Source: Paraglaciecola arctica (GTDB lineage Bacteria > Pseudomonadota > Gammaproteobacteria > Enterobacterales > Alteromonadaceae). From it: 44,135 nt of DNA. Below the pieces are notes generated by a model. The model worked only from the letters and a program-made list of their open reading frames with translations, made no database searches and was not told the origin of the DNA. A program made the translations under genes and the position numbers. This document shows positions 28,477 to 37,304 of the stretch, in pieces (position 1 is the stretch's first letter; each line of letters opens with the position of its first letter). The stretch covers positions 1 through 44,135 of the forward strand of contig NZ_JAHKQO010000038.1 of the NCBI RefSeq assembly GCF_018861065.1, in the 5' to 3' direction.

Positions 28477-30405
28477 ATGATCATAAAATATTTCGTTGTT
28501 GGGGCACTGGCCTTAATCATTGTTAGCGGATGTTCTGACGATAGTTCATCTAATACTGCAGTTAGCCCTAAAGTAGATCAATCTGCTTCGACAGAAGCCG
28601 ATGTAAGGAAAACTAAAACCGAGACCACAACCATAGAAATCGGCAAGGATTATCATTCTTTCGGAAATCCAGAGTCAATCAAGGTTAAACACTTAAATTT
28701 GGATTTAACTGTAGATTTTACCAAAAAAATATTACTCGGAACCGCTCAGTTAGATTTTCAGAAAATCGATCCAAAAGCAAAACAATTGGTTTTGGACACC
28801 CGTGACTTAACCATTAATGGTGTTTCAGCAAACGGGAAACCCCTTGATTTCACAGTGGCCAAGGCCGACTCATTTTTAGGTGCGGCTCTAACAATTGATG
28901 TTCCAGCCGATGTCAATGACGTGGTAATTAGTTATCAAACTTCACCCGAAGCGTCTGGAGTTCAATGGCTCACACCTGAGCAAACTGCAGGTAAAGAACA
29001 TCCGTTTTTATTTACTCAAGCTCAAGCTATTCATGCCCGTAGTTTTATTCCGTTACAGGACTCTCCACAGGTAAGAATGACTTACGATGCGACTATTCGC
29101 ACACCTAAAGATTTAATCGCGGTAATGAGTGCGTCTAACGACCCTGATACCGAGCGTGACGGCATTTACGAATTTTCTATGCCACAGCCTATCCCTTCCT
29201 ATTTGATTGCGTTAGCGGTGGGTGATTTATATTTTAAATCCATGGGTGAACGCACCGGAGTCTATTCCGAAAAAGGAATATTAGACGCCGCCGCCGCTGA
29301 ATTTTCAGATACTGAGTCCATGCTTATCGCTACTGAAAAAGCGTTTGGACCCTATAGCTGGGATAGGTATGACTTATTGATTTTACCGCCATCGTTTCCA
29401 TTCGGCGGCATGGAAAACCCTCGTTTGTCTTTTATTACGCCAACTGTGATCGCTGGGGATAAAAGCCTGGTTTCTCTTATTGCTCACGAACTAGCACATT
29501 CGTGGTCGGGCAATACAGTCACTAACGCTACTTGGCGAGACCTGTGGTTAAACGAAGGTTTTACCACCTATTTAACTTATCGAATCATGCAGATGATTTA
29601 TGGTGATGAACGTTTTGAAATGGAAGCTGTATTGGGCCGTCAAGATCTACAAGCCGATGTCGATTCGTTAGCGGCGAGCGATCAGATCATGGCGATTGAT
29701 TTGCGAGGCAGAGATCCTGATGTGGTATTTAGCAATATTCCTTATGAAAAAGGCGCGTTATTCTTACGTGAGTTAGAGCACAAAGTTGGCAGAGAAAATT
29801 TTGATAAATTTTTGTTGGGTTATTTCGAAAAATTTGCCTTTCAAAGCATCACCACAGAGCAGTTTGTGAGTTATTTAGAACAGACCTTACTCAAGGACCA
29901 CAGTACAAAACTCTCTAAGCAAAGAATTCAACAATGGGTTTTTGAGCCTGGTATTCCTGATGAGGCTCCGGTTCCAGAATCAGATGCTTTTAGTGTGGTA
30001 GACCAGGCAAGAAACGCATGGCTAACAGGAGCGATTCAAGCAAGTGAAATTGATAGCGAAAAATGGGTTGTGCATCAATGGTTGTATTTCCTAAATAATA
30101 TGCCAGATAAACTTAGCCAAGAACAATTGGCAAATTTAGACAAAGCATTTTCTTTAACCAACAGTAAAAATAATGAAATTGCCCATAGCTGGTTATTGAT
30201 CAGCGTAAATAATTGGTATCAACCCGCTTTTAAACGCTTGCATCAATACCTAACGTCAATCGGCCGTAATAAGTTAGTAAAACCTCTATATAAGGCCCTT
30301 TCACAAACACCAGAAGGAAAATTAATGGCACAGAAAGCCTTTAATGAAGCCAAAGAGGCCTATCATCCGTTAACAGTTAAAGCTAATGAAGGCTTTGTTG
30401 AATAG
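28477..30405 (+). CDS. M1 family metallopeptidase (aminopeptidase) lipoprotein
   Basis: A zinc aminopeptidase anchored by a lipoprotein signal that ends at IVSGC, so it acts in the periplasm or at the outer membrane. The exopeptidase motif GGMENP and the zinc site HELAHSW followed 18 residues later by the second Glu (WLNEGF) are intact. The general layout (N-terminal beta domain, catalytic domain from about residue 270, C-terminal helical armadillo domain) and 642 residues match the leukotriene A4 hydrolase-like branch of M1. AGGT lies before the ATG. It is monocistronic, ending in a bidirectional terminator shared with bfd. Confidence 0.93.
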   Translation: MIIKYFVVGALALIIVSGCSDDSSSNTAVSPKVDQSASTEADVRKTKTETTTIEIGKDYHSFGNPESIKVKHLNLDLTVDFTKKILLGTAQLDFQKIDPKAKQLVLDTRDLTINGVSANGKPLDFTVAKADSFLGAALTIDVPADVNDVVISYQTSPEASGVQWLTPEQTAGKEHPFLFTQAQAIHARSFIPLQDSPQVRMTYDATIRTPKDLIAVMSASNDPDTERDGIYEFSMPQPIPSYLIALAVGDLYFKSMGERTGVYSEKGILDAAAAEFSDTESMLIATEKAFGPYSWDRYDLLILPPSFPFGGMENPRLSFITPTVIAGDKSLVSLIAHELAHSWSGNTVTNATWRDLWLNEGFTTYLTYRIMQMIYGDERFEMEAVLGRQDLQADVDSLAASDQIMAIDLRGRDPDVVFSNIPYEKGALFLRELEHKVGRENFDKFLLGYFEKFAFQSITTEQFVSYLEQTLLKDHSTKLSKQRIQQWVFEPGIPDEAPVPESDAFSVVDQARNAWLTGAIQASEIDSEKWVVHQWLYFLNNMPDKLSQEQLANLDKAFSLTNSKNNEIAHSWLLISVNNWYQPAFKRLHQYLTSIGRNKLVKPLYKALSQTPEGKLMAQKAFNEAKEAYHPLTVKANEGFVE

Positions 30406-30422
30406 AGATTATTAGTGGTGCA

Positions 30423-30463
30423 AAACGTAAAAAGCCAATCGTGATGATTGGCTTTTTACGTTT
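30423..30463. terminator. Bidirectional terminator between M1 peptidase and bfd
   Basis: An 18-bp perfect stem (30423-30440 and 30446-30463) with loop GTGAT. It contains AAAAAGCCAATC and its complement, giving T tracts on both strands. Confidence 0.92.
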
Positions 30464-30483
30464 AAATTAGTTGAAAGAGGGGA

Positions 30484-30678
30484 TTAACACACTTCTTTAA
30501 ATAAAGACTCGTCAATAATAGTGCTGTCGATAATGGCTTGCGCCATTTGTACACATTTGCCGCATTGCGCGCCTGCATTCAACTTTTTCTTCAGTTGACG
30601 CATATTACCCACACCGTCTTCTAAGACAGCCTGCTTAATTGCTTTATCGGTGATGCCGTGGCACAGACAAACGTACAT
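30484..30678 (-). CDS. bfd: Bacterioferritin-associated ferredoxin
   Basis: A 64-residue 2Fe-2S protein that reduces and releases iron from bacterioferritin. The four ligand cysteines are arranged as CLC near the N terminus (MYVCLCHGIT) and QCGKC at residues near 40. This CxC-CxxC arrangement is specific to Bfd. It is convergent with the M1 gene. The upstream region (30703-30723) holds a Fur-like palindrome, consistent with induction under iron limitation as known for E. coli bfd. The bacterioferritin gene itself is not in the window. Confidence 0.95.
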   Translation of the reverse strand: MYVCLCHGITDKAIKQAVLEDGVGNMRQLKKKLNAGAQCGKCVQMAQAIIDSTIIDESLFKEVC

Positions 30679-30702
30679 AAAATACCCTTATAAACTTCAT
30701 GC

Positions 30703-30723
30703 AAATAAGAATAATTGTTATTT
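30703..30723 (-). promoter_or_regulatory. Fur-like operator upstream of bfd
   Basis: The imperfect palindrome AAATAAGAATAATTGTTATTT lies 25-45 bases upstream of the bfd ATG. Read in the bfd direction it matches about 12 of 18 positions of the Fur consensus (GATAAT repeats). Moderate support only. Confidence 0.45.
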
Positions 30724-30949
30724 ACATAAAGATCAACAATTAAATCCAAACTGCTGCAAGATTCCTATCGAACGAAAAACCAACACAGCTGAGTAGTGAT
30801 GATCATTTCTATGGGATTTATTTTTACGCTTACTGTTGTTTTTTAACAATGTGCACTCATATGCTTGGTAGCACCTACAATCTTACTTTGGTTCACGTAT
30901 TTAGGAAATTTTGCAGTGATCCATTCAATCATATAATCAGGAGAATTTA

Positions 30950-31555
30950 ATGAGTGTATTAGTTAGTCGTCCAGCCCCAGATTTTACAGCCGCTGCGGTA
31001 CTTGGAAGTGGTGAAATTGTTGACAGTTTTACGCTAAGTGAAGCCATTAAAGGTAAAAAAGCAGTATTGTTTTTCTATCCTTTAGATTTCACTTTTGTTT
31101 GTCCATCTGAGCTTATTGCTTTTGACAAACGTTATGAAGAATTTACAAAGCGTGGCGTAGAAGTAATAGGTGTTTCTATCGATTCCCAATTTAGCCACAA
31201 CGCATGGCGCAATACTCCTATTAATGAAGGTGGTATTGGACCCGTTAAATATACGTTGGTTGCTGATGTTAAGCATGACATCTGTCAGGCATATGATGTT
31301 GAACATCCAGATGCAGGTGTGGCTTTCCGTGGTTCGTTCCTAATTGACGAAGAAGGCCTAGTACGTCATCAAGTAGTTAATGACTTACCTCTTGGCCGTA
31401 ATATTGATGATATGTTACGTATGGTTGATGCCCTAAACTTCCACGAAGAGCACGGCGAAGTATGCCCAGCTGGTTGGACTGAAGGTTCAAAAGGTATGGT
31501 AGACAGCCCAGAAGGTGTAGCAAGTTACTTAGCTGAGAACGCTGACAACTTGTAA
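30950..31555 (+). CDS. Typical 2-Cys peroxiredoxin (AhpC/Prx1 type)
   Basis: Reduces hydrogen peroxide and organic peroxides through a peroxidatic cysteine in FYPLDFTFVCPSE and a resolving cysteine in GEVCPAGW near the C terminus. The length of 201 residues and the C-terminal YLAENADNL extension fit the Prx1/AhpC subfamily. The ribosome-binding site is AGGAG. No ahpF lies next to it, so reducing power probably comes from thioredoxin or an unlinked AhpF. It is convergent with rnt and shares a bidirectional terminator. The 270 bases before it are AT-rich with no clear OxyR site. Confidence 0.95.
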   Translation: MSVLVSRPAPDFTAAAVLGSGEIVDSFTLSEAIKGKKAVLFFYPLDFTFVCPSELIAFDKRYEEFTKRGVEVIGVSIDSQFSHNAWRNTPINEGGIGPVKYTLVADVKHDICQAYDVEHPDAGVAFRGSFLIDEEGLVRHQVVNDLPLGRNIDDMLRMVDALNFHEEHGEVCPAGWTEGSKGMVDSPEGVASYLAENADNL

Positions 31556-31575
31556 TAATCATTCTGCTTAAACAA

Positions 31576-31604
31576 AAAACCGCTTCAATTTGAAGCGGTT
31601 TTCT
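31576..31604. terminator. Bidirectional terminator between peroxiredoxin and rnt
   Basis: A 12-bp stem AAAACCGCTTCA (31576-31587) / TGAAGCGGTTTT (31591-31602) with a three-base loop and T tracts on both strands. Confidence 0.92.
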
Positions 31605-31618
31605 GCTTTTTATTGAAC

Positions 31619-32245
31619 TCAATTATGCGCTTCTAAACCACCTAAACTTTGCCATCTATTAAGTATGTAGCAAAATAGCTCTGCGGTTTTTTCAGTATCA
31701 TACAAAGCTGAATGAGCTTCGTTCTGATCAAAACTAATTCCTGCCGCCATACAAGCTTTTACTAACACTGTTTGCCCAAGAGCTAAGCCTGATAGTGTTG
31801 TGGTATCAAATGAGACAAATGGATGAAAAGGGCTACGTTTAATATGACTACGCTCAATTGCAGCATTCACAAAACTTTGATCAAAAGCTGCGTTATGGGC
31901 AACAATCACCGAGCGCTGACAATCTGCCGCTTTTTGTTCTTTACGAATCTTTTTACACAGATCTTTCATCACTTCCGTTTCGTCCTGTGCGCCTCTAAGG
32001 GCGCAATAGGGATCAATACCATTGAAGTCTAAGGCGGCTTTTTCTAAATTTGCCCCTTCAAAAGGATTGACATGATAGTGAAAGGTCTTATCTGGATAGA
32101 AAAATCCGTTTTCGTCCATCTTGGTGGTGACAGCGGCTATCTCTAATAGGGCATCGTTATTGGCATTGAAACCAGCTGTTTCAACATCAATTACTACAGG
32201 AAAGTATCCCCTAAAGCGATTTTTTAACTCAAATGATTCTGACAT
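31619..32245 (-). CDS. rnt: Ribonuclease T
   Basis: A DEDDh 3'-5' exoribonuclease that trims tRNA 3' ends and matures 5S and 23S rRNA. The acidic catalytic residues are in [10 protein letters not shown] (D and E), HNAAFDQSF (Asp) and the last block [13 protein letters not shown], with the catalytic His and Asp. The 208 residues are usual for the family. It is divergent from motY across about 157 bases, the same rnt-motY arrangement as in Vibrio, which supports both identifications. Confidence 0.96.
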   Translation of the reverse strand: MSESFELKNRFRGYFPVVIDVETAGFNANNDALLEIAAVTTKMDENGFFYPDKTFHYHVNPFEGANLEKAALDFNGIDPYCALRGAQDETEVMKDLCKKIRKEQKAADCQRSVIVAHNAAFDQSFVNAAIERSHIKRSPFHPFVSFDTTTLSGLALGQTVLVKACMAAGISFDQNEAHSALYDTEKTAELFCYILNRWQSLGGLEAHN

Positions 32246-32346
32246 GGAAACCTAAAAAATTTTGGTGAATCACAATTATGACAAGGTTCTTTTTGAGTAG
32301 CTAGTTTAAAAATAACGGTGCCGCATTTTTATCATTGTTAATTAGT

Positions 32347-32373
32347 TAAACGTTTTGTGCAATTTGTCGATAT
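32347..32373 (+). promoter_or_regulatory. Sigma-28 (FliA) promoter of motY
   Basis: TAAACGTT (32347-32354), exactly 11 bases, then GTCGATAT (32366-32373). This matches the flagellar sigma-28 consensus TAAAGTTT-N11-GCCGATAA at 6 of 8 bases in each half with the right spacing. Transcription would start near 32380, about 22 bases before the motY ATG. Confidence 0.75.
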
Positions 32374-32402
32374 AATTGTCAGAAGCGGGGGGCTCCTAAT
32401 CC

Positions 32403-33281
32403 ATGTTGAATAAAATGTTTAAAGCAATGTTTTGTGCCATCTTAGTCGCAATGTCAGTTAATTCGGCGGCAGCATTACGTCAATATACTGCCAAAATAGA
32501 AGATTCTGATTGGCAACTGAAAGACGAAACTCGTTTGTTATGCACCTTAAGCCATAAACTTCCAGGTTATGGCGAAGCCTTGTTTAGTAGTTTTGCTTCT
32601 AAACAATTAAACATGGAATTTGAATTGGACATGTTACGTCTGCCTAAATCTTACGGGGTGGCCGCAGTGTATTCAGTACCTCCCAAATGGATGCCTGGGC
32701 AAGTTCAGCGAGCCATTGCCGACATGACAATTCGTAAACAATATGATGGCGACCTTCCCGAACAAGCCGCTTGGACTATGTTAACCGAGTTAGAAAAAGG
32801 ATATTGGCCCACTATTTATTATCAAGATTGGTATAACCCCTACGATAAAGTGGCTGTAGGTTTAAACGCCAGTAATTTTGCTATTCCTTACACACAATTT
32901 GCTGAATGTGTTGCCAACCTATTGCCGTATAGTTTTCAAGACATTGCGTACACGGTGCTTAATTATGAGTTTAACAATACTAAGTTAACTAAATATTCGC
33001 AGAAACGTTTAGCTATGATTGGCGAATATTTAAAAGAAGATACTGATTTAGAATTGGTTTTGTTAGATGGATATACTGATAGTTATGGTGGTAGGGAAAT
33101 CAATAAAGAAGTATCTATTCGCAGAGCCGTAGAAATAAAAGCATTTTTCAGCTCTATGGGAGTGGCTCCAGACCGTATAGAAGTCACAGGGCACGGTGAA
33201 AGACGCCATTCTTCTCCCAACATTAACGAAAGCACGCGAGCTAAAAACCGCCGCGTAGTCATAAGAATGTCAAAGCCTTAA
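32403..33281 (+). CDS. motY: Sodium-driven flagellar motor protein MotY
   Basis: A T-ring component that anchors the PomA/PomB stator around the polar flagellum motor in Vibrio-type bacteria. A signal peptide (about residues 1-24, NSAAA) is followed by the N-terminal MotY domain (about 30-160, with LPKSYGVAAVYSVPPKW and SELEKG-like repeats) and an OmpA-like peptidoglycan-binding domain (about 175-290, ending NESTRAKNRRVVIRMSK). The strongest family marker is the ECVANLLPYSFQDIAYTVL stretch between the domains. The 292 residues fit. It is expressed from a sigma-28 promoter at 32347, as expected for a late flagellar gene. It lies outside the flagellar cluster. Confidence 0.94.
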   Translation: MLNKMFKAMFCAILVAMSVNSAAALRQYTAKIEDSDWQLKDETRLLCTLSHKLPGYGEALFSSFASKQLNMEFELDMLRLPKSYGVAAVYSVPPKWMPGQVQRAIADMTIRKQYDGDLPEQAAWTMLTELEKGYWPTIYYQDWYNPYDKVAVGLNASNFAIPYTQFAECVANLLPYSFQDIAYTVLNYEFNNTKLTKYSQKRLAMIGEYLKEDTDLELVLLDGYTDSYGGREINKEVSIRRAVEIKAFFSSMGVAPDRIEVTGHGERRHSSPNINESTRAKNRRVVIRMSKP

Positions 33282-33348
33282 AACCGGGTTATGAGTTTCA
33301 TCTATCGTAATCTAGTTCCTGTTATTAATACACCTAAGGCTTAGATAT

Positions 33349-33990
33349 CTAACCTTTAACTTCGGAAATGTGCTGGGTAAACAAATTCACAGCACAATCA
33401 CACATTGCATCGATATGGCTGCGATCAGCATAAATACCATCTATCAATAATCGTGCTATGCCGTGCATCGTACCCCAAGTGACTTGGGATAACCGCAAAG
33501 TATCCTCGCCGCTAGGCATTAATCCTTGAGCTTGCCATTTTTTAGTCATTTCTACCTGATGATGAAAACTAGGGAAGGCCGCCTTACGTAACTCTTCGGT
33601 GGCACTGTTTTGTTTCCAAATGGTGCGACCAAACATCAAATCATATAACTCAGGGTTATCGGCAGCGTAACTAATATAACCATGAAAAAACTGCCGATAC
33701 TTTTCTTGAGGCAGCAATCCTTTTTGATTAAATATAAATTCAGCGTCTTGATGCCAACGTACAAATCCTTGTTCCGCAATCGCACAAAGTAACTGATTCT
33801 TATCCTTAAAGTGGTGATAGGGGGCAGTGCGAGAAACCCCCACTTTGTCAGCCAATTTACGTAAAGATAAGCCTTCTATGCCGGTCTCTCTTAACAGAGC
33901 ATTCGCGGCGTTAAGCAGGGTGCTGCGTAAATCACCATGATGATAACTGGGTTTATTTTGTTTTGTTTTCTTTGCTGTTTGTTGACTCAT
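33349..33990 (-). CDS. TetR/AcrR family regulator
   Basis: A 213-residue regulator with an N-terminal helix-turn-helix (about residues 18-65: HGDLRSTLLNAANALL, then GLSLRKLADKVGVSRTAPYHHFKDK) and a helical C-terminal ligand domain. It is divergent from the dienoyl-CoA isomerase gene with 153 bases between, where an 11-bp inverted repeat (34026-34061) is the probable operator. By position it should repress the two beta-oxidation genes and perhaps itself, with an acyl-CoA as inducer. The ligand is not proven by sequence. Confidence 0.9.
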   Translation of the reverse strand: MSQQTAKKTKQNKPSYHHGDLRSTLLNAANALLRETGIEGLSLRKLADKVGVSRTAPYHHFKDKNQLLCAIAEQGFVRWHQDAEFIFNQKGLLPQEKYRQFFHGYISYAADNPELYDLMFGRTIWKQNSATEELRKAAFPSFHHQVEMTKKWQAQGLMPSGEDTLRLSQVTWGTMHGIARLLIDGIYADRSHIDAMCDCAVNLFTQHISEVKG

Positions 33991-34023
33991 AACCGACTAT
34001 TAATAAATTTGATAATTGTTATC

Positions 34024-34061
34024 TTGACAGCGTCAACATATGCTTTTATCTTGACGCTGTC
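34024..34061. promoter_or_regulatory. Probable TetR operator and promoter of the dienoyl-CoA genes
   Basis: Arms GACAGCGTCAA (34026-34036) and TTGACGCTGTC (34051-34061) form an 11-bp inverted repeat with 14 bases between. The left arm is also part of a shorter palindrome TTGACAGCGTCAA. TTGACA (34024-34029) with TATCTT (34047-34052) at 17 bases is a plausible plus-strand promoter lying inside the repeat, so bound repressor would block it. Confidence 0.65.
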
Positions 34062-34143
34062 TAGTTTAATTTTTTGTTAACAGTATGGGCAAAGCATACA
34101 CAACATCAATATTAAACTCATAACTAATCCAAGGAGAAAAACT

Positions 34144-34995
34144 GTGCACAATATCGATTTATCTGCGCTAGAAACCTTAACTGTGAGTATCGAAAATCAC
34201 ATCGCTCATATCCAATTGAGTCGCCCAGAAGCGTTGAATAGCATGGTGCCAACCTTTTGGCGTGAACTACCTGCTGTAGTGCGAAAAATTGACGCCGAAT
34301 CTCAGGCGCGAGTAATCGTTATTTCATCACAAGGTAAACACTTTAGTGCCGGTATGGATTTATCTGTGTTCACTAATATGGCCAAAGACTTTCAAGGTGA
34401 GCCAGCTCGTCGTGCTGAACGTACTCGCAGATTAGTGTTGGAGTTACAAGACAGCTTTAACGCCCTTGAAGAAGTACGTATGCCGGTTTTAGTAGCAGTT
34501 CAAGGCGGCGTGATTGGTGGGGCGGTAGATATGATATGCGCGGCAGATAGCCGTTATTGTACTCAAGATGCCTATTTTACTATTAAAGAAACCGAATTAG
34601 GCATGACTGCCGATGTAGGCACTTTGCAACGTTTACCGCATTTAATGCCTCAAGGTTTAATTCGCGAGTTAGCTTATACAGGTCGTAATATGCTCAGTGA
34701 CGAAGCCAAACAATGTGGCTTTGTTAACCAGGTATTTGCCGATCAACAAGCCATGCTTGAAGGTGTCATGAAAATTGCTGCCAGAATAGCGATGCACTCT
34801 CCAATGGCTGTAGCGGGATGTAAAGAAATGATCAATTACACCCGTGATCACAATGTTTCAGACAGTTTAACCTATATGGCAACTTGGCAAAGTGGCATGT
34901 TCCAAATGCCAGACGTTCAAGAGGCAATGGCAGCAGGGCAACAGAAACGCTTACCTGTATATGCCGACCTACATAAAAAATCTTCTGGCATGTAA
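34144..34995 (+). CDS. Delta(3,5)-delta(2,4)-dienoyl-CoA isomerase-like crotonase
   Basis: A crotonase-fold protein of 283 residues. The oxyanion-hole and cofactor loops include SAGMDL and QGGVIGGAVDM. ETELGMTADVGTLQRLP keeps the acidic residues that in rat dienoyl-CoA isomerase (ECH1) do the 1,5-proton shift (Glu of ETELG, Asp of TADVG). I therefore prefer the isomerase over ordinary enoyl-CoA hydratase. It would turn 3,5-dienoyl-CoA from odd-numbered double bonds into the 2,4-dienoyl form. The start is GTG at 34144 with AAGGAG seven bases upstream. fadH follows 46 bases later and uses the product, so the two make an operon behind the divergent TetR gene. Confidence 0.85.
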   Translation: MHNIDLSALETLTVSIENHIAHIQLSRPEALNSMVPTFWRELPAVVRKIDAESQARVIVISSQGKHFSAGMDLSVFTNMAKDFQGEPARRAERTRRLVLELQDSFNALEEVRMPVLVAVQGGVIGGAVDMICAADSRYCTQDAYFTIKETELGMTADVGTLQRLPHLMPQGLIRELAYTGRNMLSDEAKQCGFVNQVFADQQAMLEGVMKIAARIAMHSPMAVAGCKEMINYTRDHNVSDSLTYMATWQSGMFQMPDVQEAMAAGQQKRLPVYADLHKKSSGM

Positions 34996-35032
34996 GTCAG
35001 TAAAATCAAAATATAACGAATTCGAGTAATAG

Positions 35033-37090
<2,058 letters not shown>

Positions 37091-37115
37091 CATGTAAATG
37101 TCAATAGCTAGGTGC

Positions 37116-37143
37116 AAGCCGACTCAATGAGTCGGCTTTTTTA
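37116..37143 (+). terminator. Rho-independent terminator of fadH
   Basis: Stem AAGCCGACT (37116-37124) / AGTCGGCTT (37130-37138) with loop CAATG, followed by a run of T. Confidence 0.92.
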
Positions 37144-37304
37144 TGGGCTTTTATTTTCATAGCGTTGCAATGACATGGTATTAAAATTACCCAAATAGTT
37201 AGCGCAATAAGTTGTTTTAATAAAGAAAGTTAATTATTGTCTATTGGCTTAAATCTAAGCGGCTGCCTTTTAGTGGTAGTTGCAATAATTAAAAGGATAA
37301 ACGG

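Noticed and set aside
30679-30949. OxyR site before the peroxiredoxin gene
   Set aside because: No four ATAG-type elements with the right spacing were visible.
33273-33342. Inverted repeat AAGCCTTA / TAAGGCTT across the motY-tetR interval
   Set aside because: Only 8 bp with 54 bases between and no T tract; likely chance.
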